This document shows positions 34,911 to 43,006 of a DNA stretch of 44,341 bases, in pieces. Location: contig NZ_JAPCID010000059.1 of NCBI RefSeq assembly GCF_027587175.1, forward strand, positions 1-44,341, in the 5' to 3' direction. The translations under genes were made by a program, and so were the position numbers. The notes under the pieces are model-generated. The model searched no databases. It was not told where the DNA came from and saw nothing but the letters and a program-made list of their open reading frames with translations. The DNA comes from Solirubrobacter deserti. GTDB lineage: Bacteria; Actinomycetota; Thermoleophilia; Solirubrobacterales; Solirubrobacteraceae. Position 1 is the stretch's first letter. Every line of letters starts with the position of its first letter.

Positions 34911-36443
34911 CTAGGAGCGGGGAACGCGCACCGGAGCGGTCAGCAACCCGGCGTCGAGCAGCTTGTCCTCGAGGTAGACGAGGAACGGCTCCACCTGCAG
35001 GTCCTCCCCGGTTGCCCGCCGCAGCAGCTCGCGCGAGTCGAACTTGCGGCCGTGCCGGTGGATGTTGTCGCGCAGCCACTCGCGCAGCGGCCCGAAGTCG
35101 CCGGCGGCGATCGCATCATCGACGTCCGGCAGCTCCGCGCGCAGGCCCTGCCACAGCTGGGCCGCCATCAAGTTGCCGATCGTGTACGTCGGGAAGTAGC
35201 CGATCATGCCCGCGCCCCAGTGGATGTCCTGCAGAACGCCCTCGTGGATCGACGGCGTCTCAAGGCCCAGGAGCCGATGCGTCGCCTCGTCCCACGCGTC
35301 CGGGAGGTCGGCGACGGAGAGCCGCCCCTCGACCATCGCCAGCTCGAGCTCGAAGCGCAGCGCGATGTGGAGGTTGTAGGTCGTCTCGTCCGCCTCGATG
35401 CGGATCAGCGAGAGCCGCACCTGGTTGACGGCGCGGTAGAGCTCGCCCGCGTTCCACGCGTCGAACGGATGGCCGAAGTGGCGCTGCATCACCGGCAGGA
35501 CCCAGTCGCAGAACGGCTTGCCGCGACCGACCAGGTTCTCCCACAGCCGACTCTGGGACTCGTGGGTGCCGAGCCCGGCAGCGTCGGCGAGCGTCGTCCG
35601 GTAGTGGGACGGCGACATCTGCGCCTCGTAGAGCCCGTGCCCGAACTCGTGCAGGCAGGAGTAGAACGCCATCGAGAGGTCGTCGGGCTCCCAGCGCGTG
35701 GTGAGCCGGACGTCCGTGTGCGCCATCGAGCGCGCGAACGGGTGCACGGACGGGTCCAGCCGCCAGTGCTCGGCGTTGTACCCGAGGGCGTGCAGCAGCT
35801 CCTCCGCGAACGGCTTCTGGCGCTCGACCGGGAACTGGCCCGGGAACAGGCGCCCGTCCTCCCCCGCCGCGGCGGCCGCGGAGACGAGCGGGACGAGCTC
35901 CTGCTGCAGGACGCCGAAGATGTCGCGGATCTCGGCCGTCGTGAGGCCCGGCTCGTAGTCGTCGAGCAGGATGTCGTACGGGTGCGCGTACTCGCCCGTG
36001 TCGTCGAAACAGGCGATGTAGCGCTGTTGGAGCTCGAGGATGCGCTCGAGCGCGGGCGCGAAGCGGGCGAAGTCGCTGCGCTCGCGGGCCTCCAGCCAGG
36101 CCTGCTGCGCGTGCGCGGCGGCCGAGGACATCTCGGCGGCGAGGTCCGTCGGCACGCGGACCGCCTTCTCGTGGTCGCGCTTGAGGGTGGCGATCAGGCG
36201 GACGTCGTCGGAGTCGGGGTCCTCGGACGCGGCCCAGGGCGCGAGCTCCTCGAGGATGCGGCCGAGCTGCGGGTCGGTCAGCCGCGAGTGCTGGATGCGC
36301 TCGAGCGCCTCGAACTGATCGGCGCGCGCACTCGCCCCGCCCGGCGGCATCATCGTGTTCTGGTCCCACAGCAGCAGACCGCCGATCCCGTTCAGGTCCG
36401 CGATCTCCCGCGCGCGGCGGTGCAACTCGGCGAGTTCGTTCAT
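34911..36443 (-). CDS. M32 family metallocarboxypeptidase (carboxypeptidase Taq type)
   Basis: This 510-aa zinc carboxypeptidase removes C-terminal residues from peptides in the cytoplasm. It has the zinc motif HEFGH at residues 265-269, [15 protein letters not shown] (third ligand and substrate site), and [19 protein letters not shown], all typical of M32. [18 protein letters not shown] in the N-terminus is also conserved. Length is normal. The ATG at 36443 overlaps the TGA of the DivIVA-like gene (ATGA). The stop abuts the SOS box of uvrA, 55 bp before uvrA's start. Confidence 0.95.
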   Translation of the reverse strand: MNELAELHRRAREIADLNGIGGLLLWDQNTMMPPGGASARADQFEALERIQHSRLTDPQLGRILEELAPWAASEDPDSDDVRLIATLKRDHEKAVRVPTDLAAEMSSAAAHAQQAWLEARERSDFARFAPALERILELQQRYIACFDDTGEYAHPYDILLDDYEPGLTTAEIRDIFGVLQQELVPLVSAAAAAGEDGRLFPGQFPVERQKPFAEELLHALGYNAEHWRLDPSVHPFARSMAHTDVRLTTRWEPDDLSMAFYSCLHEFGHGLYEAQMSPSHYRTTLADAAGLGTHESQSRLWENLVGRGKPFCDWVLPVMQRHFGHPFDAWNAGELYRAVNQVRLSLIRIEADETTYNLHIALRFELELAMVEGRLSVADLPDAWDEATHRLLGLETPSIHEGVLQDIHWGAGMIGYFPTYTIGNLMAAQLWQGLRAELPDVDDAIAAGDFGPLREWLRDNIHRHGRKFDSRELLRRATGEDLQVEPFLVYLEDKLLDAGLLTAPVRVPRS

Positions 36444-37054
36444 TTCTGGGCCCGCGCGTAGACGTCGTCGAGCAGGCCTTCGGCGTCGGTGAGCTCGAAG
36501 TGCTCGGCCAGGTACGCGGCCGTCTCTTCGCGCGAGGAGCCGCTGAGCGCCATGTTGAGCGCGATCAGCCGCGCACCGGCGTCGTCGGCGGGGAGCGCGG
36601 AGACGGGGGCCGCGTCGGCGGGGGAAGAGGAGTCCGCGGGCGGAGCGGGCGCCTCGGCGGGCGGCGGCGCGGCGCCGGCGACGTCCGCCTGCAGCTGCTG
36701 GAGGCCCTCGGTGAGGCGTTCGCCGGAGGCGCGGAGCGCTTCGAGCAGGCGGCCGAGCTCGGACTCGAGGGCGTCGAGCTGGGCCAGCATGCCGGACGTG
36801 GCCTGCTGGACCTGAGCGACGTGGTCGGAAGCCTCGCGCGCGGCGTCGGAGCGCACCTGGGCGACGCTGCGCTCGGCGGCCTCGAGGATCTCGCGGACCT
36901 GCTCGGAGGTGGAGGCGGCCAGCGAGGGCGCGGGAAGCGGCGCGTTGGCCTCGAAGGCGTCCGCCACCCGGCGCAGGTGCTCGTCCACGGCGGCTGGGTC
37001 GTAGCCGCGACGACCCGTCGGGAAGTCACGGCGCAGGATCCGGTCGCGATCCAC
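36440..37054 (-). CDS. DivIVA-domain coiled-coil protein
   Basis: This 204-aa protein starts with a DivIVA-type module: ILRRDFPTGRRGYDPAAVDE (residues about 6-25), the membrane-curvature-sensing part, where F and RGYDP are conserved. A coiled coil (about 45-115) follows, then a Pro/Ala-rich linker (PPPAEAPAPPADSSSP), and a C-terminal helical domain (about 155-204). It probably marks poles or septa and scaffolds envelope growth. The GTG at 37054 is preceded by TATCCT with 8 nt between (leaderless). The stop overlaps the M32 ATG. The C-terminal domain could bind a partner; its function is unknown. Confidence 0.8.
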   Translation of the reverse strand: MDRDRILRRDFPTGRRGYDPAAVDEHLRRVADAFEANAPLPAPSLAASTSEQVREILEAAERSVAQVRSDAAREASDHVAQVQQATSGMLAQLDALESELGRLLEALRASGERLTEGLQQLQADVAGAAPPPAEAPAPPADSSSPADAAPVSALPADDAGARLIALNMALSGSSREETAAYLAEHFELTDAEGLLDDVYARAQK

Positions 37055-37062
37055 GACCGCTC

Positions 37063-37068
37063 AGGATA
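37063..37068 (-). promoter_or_regulatory. -10 element (TATCCT) of the DivIVA-like gene
   Basis: TATCCT on the minus strand (37068-37063) lies 8 nt before the GTG at 37054, just after the mutY stop. It supports a separate leaderless transcript. Confidence 0.48.
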
Positions 37069-37085
37069 GGAGGCACACCCGCGGC

Positions 37086-37856
37086 CTACGGCAGTTGTGG
37101 ACGACCGGACGAGTCCCGGACGATCAGGCCGTCGCGTTCGAGACCCGCCAGGGCCCGTTCCAACCGCTCGCCGTCCAGCGGGAAGGGCTCGCCGGCCAGG
37201 AGCGAGGCGACGACGCGCCCGCGCGCCCAGCGGTCGGTGTCCTCGAACTTCTCCTTCTTGACGCGACGGGCCGGCGCGACCACCAGCCGGAGGCAGCCAC
37301 GCTCGACCGGGCACCGCGCGCAGTCGGGTACCCGAGGGCGGCAGACGGTCGCCCCGAGCTCCATCATCGCCTGGTTGAACACGGCCGCCCGCCCGCGCGG
37401 CAGCAGCGCGTCGGCGCGCGCGTCCACGTCGACGTCGAGCCCTTCACGCCGGGTGATCACGCGGCGCACGTTCGTGTCCACGGCGGCCATGTCCCGGTCC
37501 CAGGCGAACGAGGAGACGGCAGCCGCCGTGTACTTCCCCACGCCGGGCAGCTCGGTGAGGTCCGAGGGCCAGCCGTGCTCGGAGACGAACACGGCAGCGC
37601 GCTGCAGCGCCAGCGCCCGGCGGTTGTAGCCGAGGCCCGACCACAGCGCGAGCACGTCCCGCGTCGGAGCGGCGGCCAACGAAGCCGCGGTCGGAAACGC
37701 GGACAGCCACCGCTCGTAGTACGGCACCACCCGCAGCGCCTGCGTCTGCTGGAGCATCACCTCGCTCACGAGCAGCGCGTACGGGTCGCGCGTCTCGCGC
37801 CAGGGCAACGGCCGGCGCACCCACTCGTACCAGTCCAGCAGCGCTTCTACGTCCAC
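37086..37856 (-). CDS. mutY: A/G-specific adenine glycosylase
   Basis: This 256-aa base-excision enzyme removes adenine opposite 8-oxoguanine. It has catalytic Glu32 in SEVMLQQTQ, the HhH motif LPGVGKYTAAAVSSFA (residues about 103-118), Asp127 in VDTNVRR, and a 4Fe-4S site C172-x6-C179-x2-C182-x5-C188. The C-terminus is short (about 65 residues: DTDRWARGRVVASLL then RALAGLERDGLIV) and looks like the small helical end found in actinobacterial MutY, not the NUDIX-like domain of longer MutY proteins. The GTG at 37856 has TATGGT 6 nt upstream and matches the protein start; a longer frame to 38129 is antisense to the rhamnosidase gene. Confidence 0.93.
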   Translation of the reverse strand: MDVEALLDWYEWVRRPLPWRETRDPYALLVSEVMLQQTQALRVVPYYERWLSAFPTAASLAAAPTRDVLALWSGLGYNRRALALQRAAVFVSEHGWPSDLTELPGVGKYTAAAVSSFAWDRDMAAVDTNVRRVITRREGLDVDVDARADALLPRGRAAVFNQAMMELGATVCRPRVPDCARCPVERGCLRLVVAPARRVKKEKFEDTDRWARGRVVASLLAGEPFPLDGERLERALAGLERDGLIVRDSSGRPQLP

Positions 37857-37862
37857 ACACGG

Positions 37863-37868
37863 ACCATA
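37863..37868 (-). promoter_or_regulatory. -10 element (TATGGT) of mutY
   Basis: TATGGT on the minus strand (37868-37863) lies 6 nt before the mutY GTG (37856). It is back to back with the rhamnosidase promoter at 37882-37911. Confidence 0.5.
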
Positions 37869-37881
37869 GAAGCGAGAGCGG

Positions 37882-37911
37882 TTGCGTTCGGTCGTGATCG
37901 TTTTGTACCGT
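37882..37911 (+). promoter_or_regulatory. Promoter of the rhamnosidase gene
   Basis: TTGCGT (37882-37887), an 18-bp spacer and TACCGT (37906-37911) give a good -35/-10 pair. The leader would be about 30 nt with a GGAGGAGAG ribosome-binding site (37932-37940). Confidence 0.55.
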
Positions 37912-37947
37912 TCCGCCCAAGCAGTCAACCAGGAGGAGAGAACGAAG

Positions 37948-40900
37948 TTGCTGCAACGTGTCCTCGCGGCCGCGGCGATCGCCGCTGCCTGCGTCGCGGT
38001 CCCACCTGCCGTCGCCCAGGCCGCTCCGCTCACCCCCGGCGCGCTGACCGCCGACCGGCTCACCGACCCGCTCGGCCTCGCCAGCGCCCGCCCCGCCTTC
38101 GGCTGGACGCTCAACGGTGACGGCCGCAACCGCTCCCAGTCGGCCTACCAGGTGATCGTCACCCAGGGCGACCAAACCGTCTGGGACAGCGGCGAGGTCC
38201 GCTCCCCCGCGTCGGCGAACGTCCCCTACGCCGGACCCGCGCTGGAATCGGGCACGCAGTACCGCTGGAAGGTCCGCGTCTGGGACGAGGCGGGCCGCCC
38301 GAGCGACTACAGCGCGCCCGCGACGCTCGAGACCGCCCTGCTGACCAACGCGGACTGGTCCGCGGCGAAGTGGATCGCCGCGCCGAGCGATGACCTGAAC
38401 CTGAGCGGCGCCCGCTGGATCTGGCACGAGGACGGCACGCAGAACATGCCGGCGATGACGCGCTACCTGCGCGCCACCGTCGACCTGGCCACCGCGCCGA
38501 GCAGCGGCCGCTTCCTGTTCACCGTCGACGACGAGGCCGCCGTCTACGTCAACGGCACGCTCGTGATCGACACCAAGAGCATCCGCGACGCCGACGAGAA
38601 CGCGTGGCAGAAGGCGCAGCTCGTGGACGTCCCGCTCAAGGCCGGCGCGAACACGATCGCCGTTCAGGCCAAGAACCGCCTCAACGGCAGCGGAGCGGCC
38701 ACCCCGGGCGCCTTCATCGGCCGCCTGCAGGCCGGCGGCCAGACGATGGCGCTCAGCTGGAAGTCGAACGCGAACGCCCCTGCGGGCTGGGAGCAGCCCG
38801 GCTTCGACGACTCCGCCTGGCAGGCCGCGCGCGAGCTCGCCACGTACGGCTCCGGACCGTGGGGCAGCAACGTCTCCCTCCCCTCCCAGCCGAGCCCGTA
38901 CCTGCGCAAGGACTTCACCGCCGACAAGACCGTCGCGCAGGCCCGCCTGTACGTCTCCGCCCTCGGCCTCTATGAGCTGTCCATCAACGGCCAGAAGGTC
39001 GGCGACCGCGTGCTCGCCCCGGGCTGGACCGAGTACACCAAGCGCGTCCCCGCGCAGACCTACGACGTCACCGGCCTCGTCAAGCCGGGTGAGAATGCGA
39101 TCGGCGCCGTCCTCGGTGAGGGCTGGTACGCCGGCCGCCTCCAGGGCGGGCGCAAGTGGGGCACCAACCCTGCGTTGATCGCCCAGCTGAAGATCACCTA
39201 CGCCGACGGCACCACCACCCGCGTCGTCACCGACGACAGCTGGCAGACCGGCACGGGCGGCCTGCGCGCCTCCTCGATCTACGACGGCGAGACGTTCGAC
39301 GCACGCCTCGAGCGTGCGAACTGGAACCAGCCCGGCTTCGACGGCGGCTGGCGCAACGCCGTCCTGCGCAACGAGACGATGACGATCGAGCCGGACCGCT
39401 CACCGCCGATCCGCGTCATCGAGACGCTCGTCCCCAAGACGGTCACCACGCCCAAGCCCGGCGTCACCGTCTATGACCTCGGCCAGAACTTCGCCGGGTG
39501 GGCGCGCGTCAAGGCCACCGGCGCCGCCGGCACGCAGCTCAAGCTGCGCTTCGGCGAGATCCTCAACGACGACGGCACCGTCCACACCGCCAACCTGCGC
39601 TCCGCGCTGCAGACGGACACGTTCACCCTGCGCGGTGGCGGCCAGGAGACTCACGAGCCGCGCTTCACCTACCACGGCTTCCGCTACGTGGAGGTCACGG
39701 GCGGCACGGTCGACAGCCTGGAAGGCCGCGTGGTGACCTCCGACCTGCCCGAGTTCGGCACCTTCACCTCCTCCAACGCGCTCGTCAACCAGATCCAGAG
39801 CGCGATTCGCTGGGGCCAGTGGTCGAACTTCCTGGCCGTGCCCACCGACGCCTCCCAGCGCGACGAGCGCCTGGGCTGGACCGGTGACATCCAGGCCTTC
39901 GCCACGACCGGCACGTTCAACGGCGACGCGAGCCACTACCTCGGCCAGTGGATGCAGACCCTGCGCGACAGCCAGTCCGCCAACGGCGCGTTCCCCGACG
40001 TGGCGCCGAAGACGTGCTGCGGCGAGGGCGTCGCCGGTTGGGGTGACGCGGGCACCGTCGTCCCCTTCGCGCTCTACAAGCGCTACGGCGATGTCCGCGT
40101 CCTGCGCGAGAACTACGACGCGATGGAGCGCTGGATCGCCTACCTGCGGGCCAACTCGACCAACCTCATCCGGCCCAACAGCGGCTACGGCGACTGGCTC
40201 GCCGTCGACAACACGGCGCAGGACTTCATCGCCACCGCGTTCTTCGCCTACTCGACCGACCTGGTCCGCCAGGCCGCGACGATCCTCGGCGAGGACGCCG
40301 ACGCCGCCTCCTACGCGAGCCTGCACGCCCAGATCAAGTCCGCCTTCGCCAACCGCTGGGTGCGCGCGGACGGCACCGTCGGCACCGGCAGCCAGACCAG
40401 CTACGTGCTGGCGCTGAAGTTCGGGCTCGTCCCGGATGACCTCGAGCAGCGCGCCTTCGACCGCCTGGCGGACGACGTCGCGCACCGCGGCAACCACCTG
40501 AGCACCGGCTTCCTCGGCACGCCGTTCCTGCTCAACGTGCTCGAGGACGGCGGCCGCGCCGATCTGGCGCACGAGCTCCTCGTGCAGGACACCTACCCGA
40601 GCTGGGGCTACATGCTCAGCCGCGGCGGCACGACGATCTGGGAGCGCTGGGACGGGATCAAGCCGGACGGCACGCTGCAGGACCTCGGGATGAACTCGTT
40701 CAACCACTTCGGGCTGGGGTCGATCGGCGACTGGCTCTACGACGAGGTCGGTGGCCTCGCCCCGCTCGAGCCGGGCTACAAGAAGCTGCTGGTCGCGCCG
40801 TCCACGGGCGACCTGGGGAGCGCGTCGTCCTCCGTCAAGACGGCGTACGGCCCCGCGCGGACCGCCTGGTCCAAGGACGCCGCGGGCCGGCTGACGATCG

Positions 40901-41499
40901 ACGTCGACGTCCCGGTGAACACGCGCGCCGAGCTGCGCCTGCCGCTCGCGGACGGGCAGGTCGTGTTCGAGAACGGCAAGCCCGCGGCCGAGCAGCCCGG
41001 CGTCGTGCACAAGGGCACCGCGAACGGCGTCGCCACCTACGAGGTCGGCTCGGGCAGCTACCGCTTCCTGGCGGCGGTGAGCAACGCCACGAGCGTGAAC
41101 GGCGACGTGGCGGGGACGGTTCCCCCGACACTCGCGCTGAGCGTCGGCCCCGTGACGCTGGGCGCGCTCGTTCCCGGCGTCCCGCGCACGTACGACGGCG
41201 AGGCGCGCGCGACCGTGACGTCCACCGCCGGCGAGGCCGCGCTCAGCGTGCACGACCCGAGCGCGACGGCCACGGGCCGGCTCGTGAACGGCTCGTTCGC
41301 GCTCGCCCAGCCGCTGCGCATCGACGGCAAGGCGGTCGGCGGGTCGAGCTCCCCCACGCCGCTGCACACGTGGACCGGACCGGTCAGCAACGGCGCCAAG
41401 ACGCTCACGTTCGCGCAGGACGTCGGCGCCGACGAGCCCCTGCGCACCGGCAGCTACAGCAAGACGCTCACGTTCACGCTGAGCACTACCGCTCCGTAA
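37948..41499 (+). CDS. Secreted GH78 alpha-L-rhamnosidase with WxL-like C-terminal module
   Basis: This 1183-aa protein has a signal peptide (residues 1-25, AVAQA|APLTPG), an N-terminal fibronectin-like rhamnosidase domain, a carbohydrate-binding-like beta domain (about 130-300), and Bac_rhamnosid_N. The (alpha/alpha)6 catalytic domain (about 610-940) has ASQRDERLGWTGDIQAF, WGDAGTVVPFALYKRYGD and RGGTTIWERWDGIKPDG, where the Asp/Glu residues invert rhamnosidic bonds. A C-terminal module (about 1065-1183) ends in GSYSKTLTFTLSTTAP and resembles WxL-type beta domains. The start is a TTG at 37948, with a GGAGAG site 7 nt upstream. It degrades rhamnose-containing glycans outside the cell. Confidence 0.93.
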   Translation: MLQRVLAAAAIAAACVAVPPAVAQAAPLTPGALTADRLTDPLGLASARPAFGWTLNGDGRNRSQSAYQVIVTQGDQTVWDSGEVRSPASANVPYAGPALESGTQYRWKVRVWDEAGRPSDYSAPATLETALLTNADWSAAKWIAAPSDDLNLSGARWIWHEDGTQNMPAMTRYLRATVDLATAPSSGRFLFTVDDEAAVYVNGTLVIDTKSIRDADENAWQKAQLVDVPLKAGANTIAVQAKNRLNGSGAATPGAFIGRLQAGGQTMALSWKSNANAPAGWEQPGFDDSAWQAARELATYGSGPWGSNVSLPSQPSPYLRKDFTADKTVAQARLYVSALGLYELSINGQKVGDRVLAPGWTEYTKRVPAQTYDVTGLVKPGENAIGAVLGEGWYAGRLQGGRKWGTNPALIAQLKITYADGTTTRVVTDDSWQTGTGGLRASSIYDGETFDARLERANWNQPGFDGGWRNAVLRNETMTIEPDRSPPIRVIETLVPKTVTTPKPGVTVYDLGQNFAGWARVKATGAAGTQLKLRFGEILNDDGTVHTANLRSALQTDTFTLRGGGQETHEPRFTYHGFRYVEVTGGTVDSLEGRVVTSDLPEFGTFTSSNALVNQIQSAIRWGQWSNFLAVPTDASQRDERLGWTGDIQAFATTGTFNGDASHYLGQWMQTLRDSQSANGAFPDVAPKTCCGEGVAGWGDAGTVVPFALYKRYGDVRVLRENYDAMERWIAYLRANSTNLIRPNSGYGDWLAVDNTAQDFIATAFFAYSTDLVRQAATILGEDADAASYASLHAQIKSAFANRWVRADGTVGTGSQTSYVLALKFGLVPDDLEQRAFDRLADDVAHRGNHLSTGFLGTPFLLNVLEDGGRADLAHELLVQDTYPSWGYMLSRGGTTIWERWDGIKPDGTLQDLGMNSFNHFGLGSIGDWLYDEVGGLAPLEPGYKKLLVAPSTGDLGSASSSVKTAYGPARTAWSKDAAGRLTIDVDVPVNTRAELRLPLADGQVVFENGKPAAEQPGVVHKGTANGVATYEVGSGSYRFLAAVSNATSVNGDVAGTVPPTLALSVGPVTLGALVPGVPRTYDGEARATVTSTAGEAALSVHDPSATATGRLVNGSFALAQPLRIDGKAVGGSSSPTPLHTWTGPVSNGAKTLTFAQDVGADEPLRTGSYSKTLTFTLSTTAP

Positions 41500-41869
41500 C
41501 GACGCGGATCTCCGCCTTGGCCACGAAGTGCGTGGCCAAGGCGTCCCGCTCCGTGAACGAGAGCACGTGGATCCACGCGGTGTACTGATCGCCGAACGTC
41601 CCGTGCAGCTCGATCGGCGCCGGGCCGGAAGCGTCGCGGTAGCCGTCCCACGACTCCTCCGCTGCGCGCCAGTCGACTTCCCACGGGCCGAGGATCCGCG
41701 GATAGAGGCCGAGCGTCTCCTCCTGCGGCGTCAGGTCCAGGCGGAACAGGCCCGGGGCGAGCAGGATCGCCGCCCGCGCGCCGAACTCGACCAGCCGCGA
41801 GGCCGTGATCAGCAGCCCGCCGTCCGGCAGCGCGCACGCCAGCTGACCGAGCGCGGCGCCCTCGCTCAC
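41486..41869 (-). CDS. Hypothetical protein
   Basis: This 127-aa protein has no recognised family. An N-terminal LACALPDGGLLITASRLVEF is followed by beta-rich LDLTPQEETLGLYPRILGPW, a DWRAAEESWDGYRD stretch and FTERDALATHFVAKAEIRVV. It is probably cytoplasmic. The start is uncertain: GTG at 41869 lies 14 bp after the PrmA-like stop, while GTG at 41911 would overlap that gene by 28 bp. The 3' end overlaps the convergent rhamnosidase by 14 bp and contains the hairpin 41513-41543. It probably shares a transcript with the PrmA-like gene. Confidence 0.6.
   Translation of the reverse strand: MSEGAALGQLACALPDGGLLITASRLVEFGARAAILLAPGLFRLDLTPQEETLGLYPRILGPWEVDWRAAEESWDGYRDASGPAPIELHGTFGDQYTAWIHVLSFTERDALATHFVAKAEIRVVTER
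41513..41543 (+). terminator. Terminator-like hairpin for the rhamnosidase gene, inside the opposing coding sequence
   Basis: CGCCTTGGCCACG (41513-41525) and its perfect complement (41531-41543) enclose AAGTG. It lies 13 bp after the rhamnosidase stop and inside the 3' coding part of the hypothetical minus-strand gene. No T tract follows on the plus strand, so strength is uncertain. Confidence 0.5.
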
Positions 41870-41883
41870 GGCGCGGTCCGCGC

Positions 41884-42660
41884 TCAGCAGCTCAGCCGCA
41901 GCGCGATCCACTCGTCCTCCGTTCCCAGCGCCTTGGCGATCTTGAAGCCCGTGTAGCGCCGGACGACGTCCTCCATCTCCTCGGCCACGATGCCGGACAC
42001 GATCACGTGGCGGACGCGGTCGTCGACGGCGGCGGCCACGCGCTCGTGCACGGGCGGCGGCGCGTTCACCAGCAGCACGTTCGCGAGCGGGATGTCGTCG
42101 ACGGCCAGGTCGGACACGGCGACGTCGACGTCCACCCCGTTGCGTTCGACGTTCTCACGCGCGACCTCGATCGCCACCGGCACCCGGTCGACGCCGACGA
42201 CCGGCGCCCAGCCCAGTTTCGCGGCCACGATCGCGAGCGTGCCGACGCCGCAGCCGAGGTCGGCGACGCTCCCGCCCGGCTCGAGCTCGAGCAGCAGCGC
42301 CACGCACATCTGGGTCGTCGGGTGCGAGCCGGAGCCGAAGGCGCTCCCGCGCCGCTCCACCACGACCTCGATCGGCGCGCCGGACTCGCGGTCGAACGGC
42401 GAGCGGATGCCGACCACGCCGCCGATCACGACGCCCGCGCTCATCTTGCGCTGCTTCCAATCGGCCGGAACCTCGTCCACGGCGCCGCCGGTGAGCGCGA
42501 GCACGGCGTCGGAGAACGGCGCGCCGGAGTAGGCCACGAGCGCGTCCTCGTCCTCGCGCACGCCGCCGGGGAGCAGCGGCAGGACGGCGTCCAGCAGGTC
42601 CTCGTCGCCGCGGAAGGTGAGCCGGTACATCGGTGGCGAAGCGTCGCAGACCTCGTTCAT
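41884..42660 (-). CDS. PrmA-like (ribosomal protein L11) methyltransferase
   Basis: This 258-aa SAM-dependent methyltransferase has the PrmA hallmark FGSGSHPTTQMCVALLLEL (residues about 124-142; the family has FGTGxHPTT), SAM motif I VADLGCGVGTLAIVAAKLG (about 150-168), and acidic motif VVGVDRVPVAIEVA. The NPPP-like catalytic motif reads NAPPP. It may methylate L11 or another protein. Motif spacing fits PrmA, but the N-terminal domain (about 100 residues) differs from the usual one. The ATG at 42660 is used; ATG at 42630 is an alternative. It is divergent from the arsR-type gene across a 31-bp operator region. Confidence 0.75.
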   Translation of the reverse strand: MNEVCDASPPMYRLTFRGDEDLLDAVLPLLPGGVREDEDALVAYSGAPFSDAVLALTGGAVDEVPADWKQRKMSAGVVIGGVVGIRSPFDRESGAPIEVVVERRGSAFGSGSHPTTQMCVALLLELEPGGSVADLGCGVGTLAIVAAKLGWAPVVGVDRVPVAIEVARENVERNGVDVDVAVSDLAVDDIPLANVLLVNAPPPVHERVAAAVDDRVRHVIVSGIVAEEMEDVVRRYTGFKIAKALGTEDEWIALRLSC

Positions 42661-42670
42661 ATGCACGTAG

Positions 42671-42693
42671 AAGGTATATACTTTCAAAGGTAT
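42671..42693. promoter_or_regulatory. ArsR operator candidate with three half-sites
   Basis: AAGGTAT (42671-42677), ATACTTT (42678-42684, inverted) and AAAGGTAT (42686-42693) make two overlapping dyads, each with one mismatch. The first is GAAGGTATATACTTTC (42670-42685). The -10 TATACT (42677-42682) of the arsR-type gene is inside, 9 nt before its ATG, so binding would repress it and probably the divergent methyltransferase gene. Confidence 0.6.
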
Positions 42694-43006
42694 GTTGACG
42701 ACCTTCGAGGTGCTGTCCCTGCCCGCCCGGCGCGAGATCCTCGAGCGGCTGCGGAGCGGCCCGAGCTCGGTGAGCGAGCTGTCCGACGCGCTCGGGTTGA
42801 GCCAGCCGATCACGTCCAAGCACCTGCGGGTGCTCAAGGACGCCGGGTTCGTGAGCGTGCGGCCGGACGCGCAGCGGCGCTGGTACGAGCTGCGTCCCGA
42901 GCCGTTCGTGGAGGTGGCGCAGTGGCTGGAGCCCTACCGCTGGATGTGGGAGGACCGGCTCGACCGGCTCGGCCGGTACTTGGATGACGAGGAGGCTTCC
43001 CGATGA
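42692..43006 (+). CDS. ArsR family transcriptional regulator
   Basis: This 104-aa winged-helix protein has SLPARREILERLRSGPSS (residues about 9-26), the recognition helix region LSQPITSKHLRVLKDAGFV (about 36-54), and a wing with RPDAQRRWYELRPEP. There are no Cys or His clusters, so metal sensing is unlikely. It belongs to the group paired with SRPBCC (AHSA1) genes. The ATG is preceded by TATACT with 9 nt between, inside the three-half-site operator, so it represses itself. The stop overlaps the next gene's ATG (ATGA). Confidence 0.92.
   Translation: MLTTFEVLSLPARREILERLRSGPSSVSELSDALGLSQPITSKHLRVLKDAGFVSVRPDAQRRWYELRPEPFVEVAQWLEPYRWMWEDRLDRLGRYLDDEEASR

Noticed and set aside
37086-37856. MutY as a truncated gene lacking the C-terminal NUDIX-like domain
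   Set aside because: The short end has the pattern I recall from actinobacterial MutY, so it seems complete for this lineage, not broken.
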